Source of the DNA: Podospora pseudoanserina
Taxonomy: Eukaryota; Ascomycota; Sordariomycetes; Sordariales; Podosporaceae
DNA length: 64,000 bases
Direction of reading: 5' to 3'
NCBI RefSeq assembly: GCF_035222485.1
Contig: NC_085923.1
Coordinates: 2,976,001 to 3,040,000, forward strand
In this document: positions 47,119-60,452 of the stretch, one piece after another
Layout of the letters: the number at the start of each line of letters is the position of its first letter
Position numbering within the stretch: the stretch's first letter is position 1
Notes under the pieces: generated by a model
Database searches by the model: none
Seen by the model: only the letters and a program-made list of their open reading frames with translations
Told to the model about the DNA's origin: nothing
Translations under genes and position numbers: made by a program

Positions 47119-50100
47119 ACATGTCTGCTTTGCGGCCCTTTTGCCCCTCTCTATGGTTGCAATCCCGAGTCAATGCCCTGCCGGCATGCTTGTGAGCATA
47201 CCGAGTCCCGTTGGTGTCGACATGCGCGGCTTGCAAACTATTGTGGTGTCTGGTATCGAAAAACAAGGAACTGAACCTGTTTGATACTTGTCAATAATTC
47301 AGAGAGCTAATGATGGCGTGGTTCGATAGGGGAATAGGGTCATCCTAACCTGCCACCCACGTGCGCCATTCCGTGGCATTGGGATACGGAATTGCCTCTC
47401 TTGGATCATTTCGGACACCGAAGGGGAGATAAAAAGGTCAGATGAAACTCGTGAGACTGGACCTTCCCTGTCGAGCCTGGTAGGGAGCGATAGAAGTCGA
47501 GAGATTGATGGCCATCACGGTCCAAGGTCCCCTCATGAGGCAGGTAACAGGTGTGGTTACAGAGGACGCCTGCGGGACCGGGGTGTTTTGAATGCGGGGG
47601 AAGTTCATTAAAACGTGGGGGTTCGAGGGGCAGCCATGTGCACGAAAACGCTCGCTCTGATTGGCCGGCGCATCCGGGGACGCAGGCTGACACTTCAGCA
47701 GTTCTCCTCAGAGCAGGTGACCGCCGCGAGCCGCAAGCGAACGGGAGCAGTCCGTGTGCACCCGAATTGCAATTCGCCACCAAGAGGGGAGAATGCAAAG
47801 ACACAACATTCGACTGTCGTGAGCCGCGGTTTCTTTTGATGACCAGAAAGACAGCAAAGCCTGTTTGCTTCATCTTGGCTCATCGGCTGAGAAACCCAAG
47901 CTCTGCAAAGGAGAACATGGCAGAAACTGACATGTCCCATATGATATGAATATGGCCTGAGGGTTTTTGGTGCAACGCTGGGGTTTGATGGGGAGATCAG
48001 ATTCGCTTGTCTAACCCGATTAGCGTCCCAGAGCTCCGGAGATTGAAGCTGCAACCGACACACAGGTGACGGACCCCCGCGTTGTAATAAAGGGAAAACC
48101 GGACTTGTTCCTGCGGTGGCCTCCGGCAGCAGCTTGTTGGAGTCTTGATATTGTTGCTTTTTTCTCTCTCCGGCTGCTTCATCCTAGCCTCCGCGAACCT
48201 AGCGCTCCCGGTTTTCATGAATTGGCCATCAGGGTCCTTGGTACCAGTACCTCTGTGATAGGGAATTTGTAGAGACAGGTGGTTTTCCTAGTCCGGCTGA
48301 AGTCGTTGAGAGACCTGTAACAAGACTATCGAAGAGGGACATTTACCTGATAGAAAGTACAGCGCAGATTTCTTGTTCTCAGCCACGCAAACGTGGCGAG
48401 AAGGTTGGTTGGACAGATCCCATGGCCGTGTTCCCATCCCTTTCCCCATCATTGGTTGCAAAGCCACTTCAACATTTGCATCAACCAGCCCCTGTCTTGC
48501 GCATGTCACGAGGCTGAAAATCAGAATACCCTATTTTCAGGGAGCATATGCGCCCCGTTCCCAAGCCCACGACGTCGATATTACCAGGTTCCGTCAACCA
48601 CTGCGCTGGAAGAATCTGGGGAAAGCGACGAGTGCTGATTGTGAGATAACAAGGGGGAAATTCGACCTGTTTTTGGCAAGAGAGAGTGGATGAACCACCC
48701 CCAAACTACCGGAACAGCAGGGCCGCTTCCGCTGACAGGGACCGTGGCGGCGGCACAGCTGCCTGTGAGCAAGAAGAGGTCTTGGCCACAGCATCTCTAA
48801 CTCAGTTTTGGCAGTGATGAAGGCTGTTGTCAATCCTCGGCGTGGGGTGGTGCGCGTGTTGGCTCATGCGAAGGGGAGGAGCATGAAACCATTTCAGAGC
48901 TGGCAGAAGAAAGGTCAGATATCCCAAAAACAAATCTGAGAACTGCGAATCAATGCAAGACAAAAGACGCAATCTGTGCCTGGCGGTCCACCATCATCAT
49001 ACGCTGTGCCAGGTCAGGCCCAGACTGTGACTTCAGGCCGATGTTCGGGCTGTTGTTGGTAGCAGATGCTTCCAGGGTCCAGTCAGTATGTGATATCGTG
49101 GTGCCGAGGGGCTGGGGTCGTCAGATATCCCGTGCTTGGTGTTGCGATAGGAGGAGAGACGGGGCGCATATGAATTATGAGTGTCTGCCTGATGGTTTTT
49201 GAGAAGCGACGTGATATCGAGCCCCGCGCGAAATGCGTTCATCGCCTTGAACAGCTGGCGTGAGGGATTGGTTGCGACAATCGGAATGGGGCCCAGCGGG
49301 ATCACGAGGCCCAGCGGGATGAAGGGGGCACAAAAGGAGAGCCAAGCCTGGAGCAAAAACACTCTGGAGGTGACCAAACACATCACCTGCCAGACCGACC
49401 ACTCAGCGGTCGCCATCACAGGTCGTGTCAGCAAAACGAGAGTGATGCTGTCAAGGCTTGTCCTAACCGGCGAATTGGTCCTCTGGCCTCGCTATTCTGG
49501 TCTCTTGGAGCGCTTTCAACAACAGGCGTCACGGCGTGTGTTGATTTTCCACTGGCATTGAGCCTAGAAGTGAGCTTGGGGCTGCTGACTGATGGTGACG
49601 TCTTTGTGTCTGTAATTTGGGGAAATGCCATAGGCTGGGGACGGCGAATGGGCAATTCACGAGGCCGGCTCGTGATCACGGGTTGATCAACAACAGGCAC
49701 GCTGGCGCGCCTCAGAAAGCCATGGGCCGAATTGACTGGCGGACCAGCGACCCGCTGAGACGGCGGCTTCAGGTGAGCGCTGGTGGCGATTTGTGGGGAA
49801 AAAAGGCCTAGGCTTCCCCAGCCAGAGCACCTGACTTCTGGCTCGACAGACAGCAGGGCACCCGACGCAAGGCTCCCTCCTGACTGAACACTCTCGGAGG
49901 AAGATGGCCGTTTTGAGGACCTGGGAAGAGCTCAGATGGACGCAAATGTGAGCAACGGCAAAGCAAAACGTTTCTCATGAGCACAGCAAAAACAAGACGC
50001 TGCTGGCTTGAGCCGGCAGATTTCCCCGGGCGCTCTCTGTCTTGTCTTTTTCAGGGAATTGCTTCTCTTTTGGATGCTTGGCGCCATCTCAACGTGACCT

Positions 50101-51394
50101 CCATTCCTTTCCGGGTATTAGCTAAACCTTTTGGGAAAGTTACCATCTTCCCCTGGCAGAAGAACACCGTTTTGCGAAAACGCGCATGATCCCACACAAG
50201 CCGAGAGTGAGCCCGAACCCCACGGCAAGACAAACTGCCCAGAATGGTTAGCTTAAACTGAATAACGCTAAGCTATCTGGGGCACCATCTTCTTCATACT
50301 CTTGCCCCATAAGGATAAGTGTCAACCCACTCTAGCTCAAGGCTTTTCGGTCCGTTCGTGCGTGCGAATTGCACACTTATCCCTGAGTCCCGAGAAGCCA
50401 AAACCCCCTGCCCAGGTGTCAGAACTGCCCTCAAGAGTTCGTCAGAGCAAGCGTCCTGTCTGTCCCAGCAAGAATAGGTGGCCGCGTGTGCCCTTCATAG
50501 ATCACAAGTTCATCCGTTTTCACAAGGGGCATCAAAGAAAAGGAAGAAAAGGAGGGCTTTTGCTGACAATAACGACGGCAGTTTTTGCGGGGAAAGAGTG
50601 ACTTTTGGAAGAGAACCTGGAACCTTCAGGTGCCTTTACCCCCCCCTCCCCCCCTGCTTTCAGGTCCCTGTCGGTACGTCGGGAACTTGTTGTCTTGTAC
50701 ATGTACCGGCGACTGCGAGCGACAGGGATAAGGTACGCTGACAGGGGCTCTCTCAGGTCGTGGGTACCTGCCCAAGGCAATTGGTTTTATTCACCGCGCA
50801 ATTGAAATCCACTTCCCACCCAACTCCCACGCACCCAGGGCCGATCCACCACCCGGCGTCCCTACAATTGTCTTTATTACATGAACATCCGCTCCCCACC
50901 ACACACACCTCCCTTCCCTCTCCATCTCTGGTCTACCACCCGACCTTGAACCAACATCGTCGACATTCGATATTCGATCACCAGTAACAACTACCTGCTC
51001 TTCGAATCGAAGCTACAGTGTTACCGACGAACAAGACTTTCGCTGCGACTCACTCCATCAGTCGTCGCCGCACAGAAAAAGAGAAAACGTCGACGGGTCC
51101 ACCAACAGTTTGAGCTGGAAGATCGACTAGGAGGAACAGACTTCGACTACAATCACCACAACCAGAGTTTCCAGACGTCCATCCGAGCCAATACGAGCAA
51201 TCCGCCAGGTCTCGAACGTGCGCCGTTGGTGAAGAGCAGATCCCCAAAAACGTACGGATCGCTTCGAAAACCTTTGATTCCTTCAAATACGTGGGACCGA
51301 CCTTCGCGATCAACCGTCGCGAATAATTTGCCACGATTCATCCTGACTGCACTGTAGAATCTGCTCGAGCACCCGAGCAGCCACAGCAGTCATC

Positions 51395-53218
51395 ATGCCG
51401 CAGTCCTTAGAGATACCCGTCCTCACAGTGGACGCCAATGTCATTCACAAGGTGGACACCACCAAACCAGAGAACCTATTCAGCATGTGGACAGGTGAGT
51501 TTCTGACTCGACTCGGCTCTCTGCGGCCCAAGTCGTGCTAACACACTATCGCAGTTTTCGCCAGATGCCGTGACTCAGTTGCCCACGGCAGAAGACTAGA
51601 AAACCTCAGTTGGCGCCTCTGGAACAGAGAAACCTTTTGCTGCGAGAACGGTGAAGTTCTCGTCTCGTCCTCCGCCACAAGCCAACCCCGAGATATTCAA
51701 TATCCTCGCGGCGCGAGCGATGAGGAGCTTCCGCAGCTCTCCGCCAGCGTCGACTCGGTCGCTGACGAAGAGGCCGTTGACCTTTCATCCGAGCAAGCCC
51801 CCTTGGACATTGTACGCCCAAGGATACTCAGACAGGATTCTTGCGCCAGCAGCCGTAGTCGAGGCCGTGAAAGGCACATCACTTCGGACGAGTTGGAGAA
51901 GATGGTCGTTCAAATCATGGATGGAAAGGCCCCTCTTCAACCCATTGAGTACACGCTCCCTGCATCGATCGAAGAGAAGCCATCGTGCCCACCCGACAGC
52001 GAACACTCCGGCTCCACCACCGACGAATCCCCCCAGACCTCCGAACAGAACACTCCTCATTCCCTGCCCTCAGAGCCCGAAAACACTCCCGAGGAGCCGG
52101 CAATGCAGACAATTGTGACCCGTGGCTTTTCCACCTCTCCGTTGCCTGCGTGCCGTATTACCTCGCCAGCCGCTTCTCCCGCTTCTCACAATGACGCCAT
52201 CCCTCTTCCTACTGAGGCCCCAGCGCCCAAGTTTGTCCAGCCCAAGAAGCAAGCTGCGAGGTTTGCTCTTGGCGGTTCTGGGTCGTGCTCATCGGGCTCA
52301 GATAACTCCTACAGCCCCGAAAAGGTCGAGATCAGAAAGCAGGTCCCGGCCAAGTCCAAGATGTTCCAGCTTGGAGTTGCCTCGTCAGACGAGGATGGAT
52401 CTCTCAAGGTCCCCGAAGTCCTCAACAGAGCCCCCTCCGTGATGAACGCGCACAAGAAGACTGCTTCCTTCAACAACGAGGTGGTTACCCAAACATTCGA
52501 GTCTTCTGCTATCAGTGACTCTGAGTCCGAGTATCTTGACGAGAGTGCAATTGATGATGATGAGGATGACTGGGAGGAGGACGAGTCGGCCGAGGAGAGT
52601 GGCAAGTCAAGCATGGAGGACAAGATCCACTTCAAGCGCGTTGACTCAACTGCCAACCTTACCTCAAGGCGATCTCTCCTTACTCTCGCTTTGGCGGGCA
52701 ACAGCGGTCTTAGCCGTGCTCAAAAGTACTCCAATATTGCTTCGCAGTCTACCTCGGCCATCCCCCGCACTCGAGCCGCACTTAACGGACCATCCGTCGT
52801 CGCTTCCCCGAATGACTCGGATGACGCGCCACTCATGATGAAGAACAGGGGCCCTTCTCGCGCCCCCCCAATGCGCCCGATCACCGAGATTCCTCGGTCC
52901 CAAGCTCAGCCCATCAACACAATGGCCATGGGGATGCACCATCAGGCCGCCTTCTCCCCGCGCACCACTCGGCGCAACATGCTGGCTACCGAGCTCACAG
53001 AGTCTCTCCGAAGAAACCTTCTCCACGAACGGTCGCAAAAAACGTCGACTGCTAATGCCGTCCTTAAGCGACGCCACACTTCCCACGATGTTGCCAATCT
53101 CAAGCAATATCCAGAACGTCCTTACATGAAGAAGGACAACGAGACCAACAACCGGGTCTGGGACGACCAAGTCTTCGACAAGAACGCCTTCACCGGCTAC
53201 CATGCTCAAGGCTGGTAA
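51395..53218 (+). CDS. DUF1752/DUF3295 fungal regulatory-type protein
   Basis: Fungal protein of 587 aa. Two exons, 51395-51494 and 51555-53218, with a 60-bp intron (GTGAGT..TCGCAG). Residues about 28-56 (NLFSMWTVFARC, then GRRLENLSWRLW) match the short Trp-bounded DUF1752 segment. That segment also occurs at the N-terminus of the fission yeast GATA factor Gaf1. There is no GATA zinc finger here. The middle is Ser/Pro/Glu-rich with an acidic run around DDDEDDWEEDE and looks disordered. The C-terminus holds a DUF3295-like block: PRTTRRNMLATELTESLRRN, then NAVLKRRHTSHDVANL, YPERPYM and a final FTGYHAQGW. This architecture is found in fungal proteins linked to nitrogen or nutrient signalling, but the molecular role is not established. 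The start ATG follows a long C-rich leader. Confidence 0.85.
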
Positions 53219-56200
53219 ACACCCACTGGCCAAACACATCAACCACGACATATAACCCATCATCGCACATAACACACACGTCTTTACTTTTAAGATACCC
53301 AGGGAGGCAGCAACCGTGGCATCTGGCAAGCGGTCATGCTGTCGTGTATTATTTTTTTGATTCGAGCATTTGCGAAAGCGGCTACGGTTTTACGACACAT
53401 CATGCATGAATCGGAAGGCGTTTTGCAGTTTAATGGGCATCTTTTCGTTCCGGCATTGCATTCATCAATTCGACCCCTTAATATCTGGGAGGTGGGAAAG
53501 GGGAAACTAATTTGGGGGTCGAATGGTCTTGGGCTTGGCATGGCTATGGTTTTTGACCGATGTTTACAATGGATGGCATCACTGCCCTCGAGCTCTCTTT
53601 GGTTGGGAGAGCTTTTCTGCTTTTCATCATTGTGCAAACATTTGAACCGGCGTTTTTTTTTTCTTTTTTTTGGTTTTGGGGTCACATGATACCACGATCA
53701 GTCAGCATTGTTTTTTTCCCAACCTGATCGACTGTTTTTATTTTCTGTCATAGCAATTGGTCATGGGATTGGGCCATTGCAAGTTTTTTCTTTCTTTCTT
53801 CACATGCACACACAACACACCACGCATCAAAAAAATAAAAAATAAAAAAAAGAGGAGCAACGAAAAAGGGTCGGACGGACTGGCGGTGGACTTTAGGTGG
53901 GCGGGGATGTATGTACGTTATGGCTGAGCCGGATCGGACCCTTCTCCTGGTGGTGGTGGTGGTGGCGGTTGGCAAAGTTGTGTGGGGCATGCAGAGCTAG
54001 CAAGGAGGAAGGGGTGGTGGGTGGTGGTGACAAAAAAGAATTGCGTGTTGCAAAACAATGCGGGCTGGATGGATGGAGGGAGATGGGGGGGAAAGAATAG
54101 GAAACTAAAATTCCTTGATTATGAAAAGGAAAATGGAACAAAAAAAACAGAAAATTAACTCAAAAAGAACAGAACAAAACAAAATGAAAATTATTATGAC
54201 AACTAGTTGTGCTTATTGCTTGATTGTGACTGCTGCTGTGATTTGATGATCCTTTAAGGAGCGGTATTGTGTGTCACCTTATCCTAGGTCCGGGAACATA
54301 CGGCACTGTCAAATGTCAACAACGTCTTGGTGGTGCATGGCATGATGAAAATGCGGGGAAGTGTAGTGTCTGTTCCATGATGAGAGGGGCGCCATGATCC
54401 ACGTTTTTCCAATCTTGAAGCCTGGGAAAAGCATGTGAAATTCCATTTTATATGGACTTTTACACATAACATGTCTCTGGTACCTAATGTCTTTTGACAA
54501 CTTGACATTTGACATTTGGCACGATGCGGGGGAAGGCTTCGACGGGGAAAGAAGGGGGTGTTCGAGAACGCCTCCCGTGGTGGTGGGTGTAGTGGTACGA
54601 TGTTTCTTTGCTGTGGTCACAGTGTGTACAAATGGGCGGTGTTTTGTTTGTGAGTTTCAAAAGAGGGTTGCCTTTTGCATTGATGAGGACTCGTGATAAA
54701 GAGATTCCATATCTTGTGATGGGCACGTAGTTGTGATGAAGATAGGGGAGCGTGTGAGTTAGTTTAACGGCTCGTAGGTAGGCAGGTAGGTAGGTCTCCG
54801 CTTTATCCCGGTATATTCTCATTGTGTTTTTCGAACTTCAGATGGTCGTCGGTCTGCTGCTAAGCAGGCTGCGTCATGTTTCGTGAAAGTTTTGACATGT
54901 GAAGCTCTTGTTTCTTTCTCTCTCCCACGAAGGGGTGGCTGTCTGCTGCAACTTAGTAACCGTTTCCTTCCTGTCACGGGGAAAGAAAAAGAAGCTTTTT
55001 CTTTGTTTCTTCACGGATCCTCCACAAAACCAGTTGCTTACCTATATCAGGGACCACGTGTATTTGTGGTGGACTTTAGGTGAACAAAGGAATCAAGCCT
55101 TGGGATGGGGGATGCCGCCTCGATCAGGGTCTTGAGATCTGATTGCCCTAGGCTTTTGGGCTTGTCCAATGACAAGTTTCTGAGATCTGGACAGCCAGTG
55201 GCCATGCTCTGGATCTTGGCCTCGGAATATCTTGACCGTTTTGCGAGGATTATTATGTGCCGTTGCTTTGATATGAATCTCTAAATCCGTACACCAACCT
55301 CGAATGGTACAAACCATGAATGCAATATAAATTACCCAGACACCTCCCCCTCCTACCCAACCCTTCCCCGGCATGGTGTGTGCAAATGTCACTTTACCAG
55401 GGGCGTCGTTAATTCTTCCCATGACAGGTACTTCGGTACCTGCCTCCCTCCACCATCCATTGGCTTTCAAGCTACGCGCACTACCGAACGGGTACGACTT
55501 TATCCCCTCCATTTTGCCGGTTGGTGAGGCTGCCAGCTGCTCCTCCCAAGGGTCCAGAACACCCCCCGTTCGAAAACCTCAGACCAGAAGCATATCTTTG
55601 TTGTCCAAAGGGGTGCGTTGCATTCATCTCCACTGCCGGGCAGTATACCCTCTCAATTGCTCGGTTTGGGAGAAACCCAAGATAACGAGAACTGATGAGA
55701 GTGTTGCCGCCATATTGCTGAGTTGTCCAGAGCCTTAGGGTAGTAGAATAGGCATTGAAAACCCTGCGGTACTACCTGAATGCGAGGGCGGGTGGTACCC
55801 TACCAACCGTTTGAGCGCATCTCCCCGGGGTCTAGAATTCTGGGTTGCCGGCGTGAAGAAGTGAAGCCCGGAGGCGGCGGCGGAGGGTGCCTTGCCATGC
55901 CCACTTTCGGTCATTGTCCATGCCTGGCTGTCCTTATTGTTTACCCCGGAATGTGGCGGTCTTTGATCCATGGTTTGCATCATCTCCCGGCCGTTGTCTT
56001 TCAGGGGCACCGGGCCGTGGAGGTCAGTGGAAGAAACGCCAGTTCAACCATTGTTGTTTGCAAAGGTGTCAAAAAGGGGAGGGGTCGGGGTAGCGCTGAG
56101 AAGAGGTCATGAGGTTATGAGAGATTTTGAAGAATGTCAATGCATGCAGGCTCGCCAGGAATCTGATGAGACTAGGCCCAATTGTCAGTTGGGCAGAGGT

Positions 56201-56869
56201 GAGGGTGGATATGATATATGCGGCACAAGAGCAAACGAGATCCCGAGACATACATTGCTTGCTTGACCCACATTGAAGCGACGCCTCTATTGCCTGCACA
56301 ACATACTCGCCGTCAGATCCACCTTGATCAAGAGCTCGCGGCTGCCGGTGTTTGCTGGTGTCGATAGACACCGTCTCAGCCTTTCTTTGTTGGTGATTTT
56401 GCGTGGCTGTTAGTGTGAGTGTGTATTATTTTTGTTACACAACCCATATAGGTAGGACCCCTGAATATCAACTTTGACGATGGCAGCGTAAGCACAGCGC
56501 GATGATGTCTGAGTGAAGTCTGGGGTCAATCGGTCCACCGATCCGGGGTCTCCGGAGCCCCGCATCGGGCGGCTGCGGGGTGAACAGACAAGGCCACGAG
56601 GGTGCTCAAAGACTTTGAACCGGAAAGTCAAAGTACAATGGTGAAAGGCTGACAAAACGGACCTAGAAGCGGTAGAGCTTGCGGCGGTTATCGTGTGTAT
56701 GGGAAAACGGTACGAGTTACGAAAACAGGCAGCTATTGACGGAGATGTCGATGGCTGATGTTGAAGGGAGTAGCTAAAGGTAGGGCCAATGGGAGACAGC
56801 ATCTTCAATAAGCCCCATTGTTCACCCGTTTGGTTACTTGCTGACATGGGACTTTTTTAAATGACTGAT
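53219..56869. other. 3.6-kb stretch with no supported gene
   Basis: Begins with the 3' UTR of the DUF1752 gene; A- and T-rich tracts lie at about 53660-53720 and 53829-53851. The longest frame, 56410-56847 on the minus strand, starts with an ATG but shows no motif or splice signals and runs up to the edge of the AT island. Nothing else is supported. Confidence 0.4.
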
Positions 56870-59560
56870 AATTTGGACTAGCTCCTAGCTAGACCTGCTA
56901 TACCCAAGGCCTGCGCCTATTTGCGATTTTCTAATTTTTATTTTTCAATTAATATTTTTTTAATTTATTTATAGATGCCTGGGCTACATACTACTAATAT
57001 ATATATCTTAAGCGCTACTTAATTAATTATAACGTAGTTTAAAAATTTAGGCATAAAATAACTAATATAACTAAAGTTATAATATTAATTAGGTTAAAGG
57101 ATTCCATAAGTACGTATGTCTAAGTAATTTATTAAAATACAGCTTTTATTTGTAGATTTATAGTGTATCTGAGCTCTGTAAAATACAGGGCCTTAGAGGC
57201 AATATAATAGCTTAGGTCAGCAGTGCTTAAGGACCACGGTTACCGGATCGGAATTCGGCTCCTTGAAGCAACCTAAAGTCCTGGAAAGCCGAGCGCTAAA
57301 GCTAGTTCCCTGCAACGGTTAAACGGTAGTGCAACGTAGCTTGTAACGTAGCCTGTAACCTTATTTTAACTATCGTACTTAGCAGGCCTTTAAGCCCGGA
57401 AACGAAGTCAGCCTCAGGGAGCAAGAGGAAGACCGACGGCTTATAAAACCTTTGCCTCATACTCTATTTATTGTGATATTTCTTAGCTTATAAGTTTAAT
57501 TAATATACTAGTTTACTACATTTATTAGTGCTTCACAAGCCTATATTTTAGTAATTACCTTATGTATATTACAGGGCGCCGTTCCTATAATCTACCTTCC
57601 TTCCGTACCTCGGCAACTATCGAATGCTGCAGTCAAAGTTTTTTTCGCTCTCAGTATACTACACCGATAGCTATTTGAGCCTATATTTTACAGGCCTTAA
57701 TAGCATCTATTTTAATATAATTGTTAAAATTAGTCGTTGTAAAGCCTATTTTACAGTGAGTTTACTGCTGTAATACTACGTGTTACGGTTTTGGGAATAG
57801 GTAAACGCAAAAAACCAATTAGGACTGGACTACGCGATTGAGCGGAGCTTACAGTCTAGGTAGATAAAATAGACTAATAACGAACTAGGATTATTTAGAA
57901 GTGACTTCAACTAGTATCTCTTTTAGAGGTTCTGGATAAGAGTTTGTTATAACGTGGCGTTAGTTAAGATAAAATTAGTGCTGGCAGCTAAGATATCTTG
58001 TACAGCATCTACCCGGCAACCCTACAAAGTATTTACCAATGCTATAAGCCTTTTTAAGGCCTTGCATCCAGCGCTACTATAAACTAAAATAGCTTAGATT
58101 TTATATTTAGACTATTGAAGGCCCTATAAGTGCCCCGTAGAAGATGTGTCTCAATAAGCTCACGATTACCCGCATTTACAGTAGGCTAGTGGTTTGGGGT
58201 GCAGCCACAGGCCTGAGGGTTTGAGTAAGGAAGTGGGGCTCTCGGAGGATTTGGGGGGTTCAGGGGTCATGTATATAAGCGGTTTGCTTCGGACATTCTA
58301 TTTTAGACAGGACATCGACTTTTATTTCTTCATATTTTTGTGCCTTGCACGCGTGCAGGCAATTCTAGCCCTCTGATCAGGCCGATCAGGTGCTTATTAT
58401 GTGGTCTGCGAGCCCATAGAGTCTTTTCTTTGTCCTACGTGGAGTGCGGCCTGCGAGCGAGCCACTGTCACGCAGGTGTGTCCATTCAGAGACCCTGTTG
58501 AGGGTATATTTGTGGTGTTGTGGTTGGTTTGTGTGTTTTCTCACCATTTCACTAGTAGCCGAATTTTCCTTATTTTGTATAGGCGTAAGCACGTTTTTTA
58601 GCGAAACGCAGCTAAATCATCGTCTTCTAAGTCGAACTCTAGCTTATTTACCTATTGTGATGTGCAAAGACTTTGGAGATATAAGGTAGTAGTTAAGTAC
58701 GAACCCCACTACAGAGTTTTACGTTAGTATATAGCAATCTGTTACTAAATTATAGAAGGTTACCTTCTATTACTTTATTATTACCGCGTCTATAATGCTG
58801 TGGCTCTAATACACTTAGTAGTGAGCTACAGGTATTATATAAGCTATTTTTGCTGCACTATAGACACTGTAAGTGCATTTCGTTACAGGATTTTTAAGCT
58901 TATATATATATGAAACATTGTGACAAACTTCTATCTAGAACTTCTGAAAGGTATACTAGTTAAAAGCACTTCTAAACAATTCTGGTTCGGTACATCTTAA
59001 CAGTGTACAACAAATGGCTTGTCTCAATCACAATAATCTAGATACCAACGATTGTGACTTGTATTACATACTGTGGAACTATCTATCAACATCAGCTAGT
59101 TCCTCTGTATATATAGACCTTAATTCTCTAGGTACCTCCGTACCTAGCTTACCACGCTCACCTGCTGAGCCTACTGATCCGGCTCAGCTCTGCTAAAAGG
59201 TGAGCGCACCGTTGTCTTGCAGCTTCGACGTTATATTTTACTTGATTGGTCTCTACGGCCTGCTGCAGTCTCTACTCTGCCTTGCTATATAGTTGATCTA
59301 TAACAAACAAAATTTTCAACAGTAGTTATCTAGTAGGTTAATGATAAAGCTTTGCAATTATAAAGCCTTTAATAGTTATCAAAAAAAATATAAGACTCAA
59401 GTAGTTCCAAGCTGTTAATTTACATATAAGTAAGATAAGAGATTCTTGTATTTCTAGATATGAATTGGACGTATTTTTAGCTATAATTTTAATATATTTT
59501 TATGTTTTCAAATATTTTACCTAAGACAGTTAGACTACGCTGCGTAAAAGCCGCTATGCC
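56870..59560. mobile_element. AT-rich island, probably RIP-degraded repeats
   Basis: Base composition changes abruptly near 56880: long stretches of TTAATTAATTAT and TATATATAT type, many TA dinucleotides and no long ORF. This is how transposons mutated by RIP look in Sordariomycetes. Within it, 58190-58640 is less AT-rich and has a promoter-like TATATAAG at 58272-58279, which could be part of an LTR. A short ATG frame at 59014-59196 (60 codons) may be the start of an element ORF. No terminal repeats, transposase or reverse-transcriptase motifs could be read, so the element type is unknown. Composition returns to normal by about 59560. Confidence 0.55.
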
Positions 59561-59793
59561 TTGCTCCCTAGCTAGACTCGACTGGAGATTTTGATTTAAC
59601 GGCACTGGAGGTGCTGGTATCGCTAAACCCAAGAGACGCGGGGAAACTGGGAGACGCTACGGAGCTTTGCGGGGATGACACAGCCCTAAACTCGGTGCCT
59701 CAGGTGAGAAGCCGGGAAGCTGAGCTTCTCTTGCATTCAACACATGAACACTGGAACAGTCGGTGAGCATCCCGTTTTTCGAGCAGCGCTTAC

Positions 59794-60294
59794 CTACCGC
59801 TTGCCTGCATTATTCTCGGAAAGGGCGCAGATCTCAAGATCAGACAGATCTCGATGGAAGATGGGGGTCCCCGGCTCCGTGAGGACCACGTCAACACTAT
59901 CATGACCAAGAGAGTTTGGTGTTAACCCCGTGATCGGAAGAGACTTGAGATGAGGTGTCGTAAAAAGAGCCCCAATGAGAATGAACGTCACGTCGTCATA
60001 TCGACCAAGCTGGGACTGCCGCTGGCGGCCTTGGTCTCGGTCTCATTCCACGTCTAAGACGCCTCGACGAGATTGTCGAAATACTTCGCATGATCGGGTG
60101 TTGTCCTCGGAGATGGATAGATAACGGTCCATCTTGAACAGTTTCAGAACGGGTTCCATGTGGATGGCGGGGATGAGATCCGCGAGAGACTCCAAAGGGA
60201 ACAGGCAGGTTGTTGCAGGAGGCTTGCAGTGAGGCGGTATGTACATATTGATATCCCCAGCAATCAGAAAACCGGAATATTCTTTTTTGAAAAA
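59794..60294 (-). pseudogene. Gene remnant with in-frame TGA
   Basis: Two minus-strand frames (ending 60043 and 59794) are one frame interrupted by a single TGA at 60045-60043. Before it reads GDINMYIPPHCKPP, ESLADLIPAIHMEPVLKLF and FRQSRRGVLDVE; after it RYDDVTFILIGALFTTPHL, ITGLTPNSLGH and HRDLSDLEICALSENNAGK. The sequence looks protein-like on both sides, so the TGA probably replaces a Trp or Arg codon. The frame ends CGG-TAG-GTAAGC at 59795-59787, so a splice donor (GTAGGT or GTAAGC) may lie there. Upstream the frame runs into low-complexity sequence (10-bp repeats at 60453-60496), so the 5' end is missing. I do not recognise the family. It lies against the AT island, which may have truncated or mutated it. 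Confidence 0.45.
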
Positions 60295-60452
60295 TGATTT
60301 ATTCAAAATAACCATAAGAGCGAATGGAGACGGCAACAACGCATCAGGCCTTCGGTTGGATCGTAGCTTCCGCAGCAAGCACGCCTTCCATGCACGACAG
60401 CAGCAAGCCCCGCACGAAGCTGCATCAAGGCAGGAGCATTGCAGCAGCAACA

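Larger units (their letters stand above)
39712..51394. other. 11.7-kb gene-poor stretch
   Basis: Much the largest empty interval. Frames up to about 155 codons exist (for example 47406-47873 minus overlapping 47551-47949 plus), but opposite frames are open together, which points to composition rather than coding. Simple repeats: AAC run at 42262-42295, A-rich run at about 45404-45437, and a decamer repeat at 47088-47118. The final 550 bases are C/T-rich and serve as promoter and leader for the gene at 51395. Confidence 0.4.

Noticed and set aside
47406-47949. Overlapping long frames on both strands (155 and 132 codons)
   Set aside because: Both strands open over the same bases points to base composition. 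Neither product resembles a known protein.
56410-56847. Minus-strand 145-codon ATG frame beside the AT island
   Set aside because: No motif, Ser/Thr-rich chance-like composition and no transcript signals.
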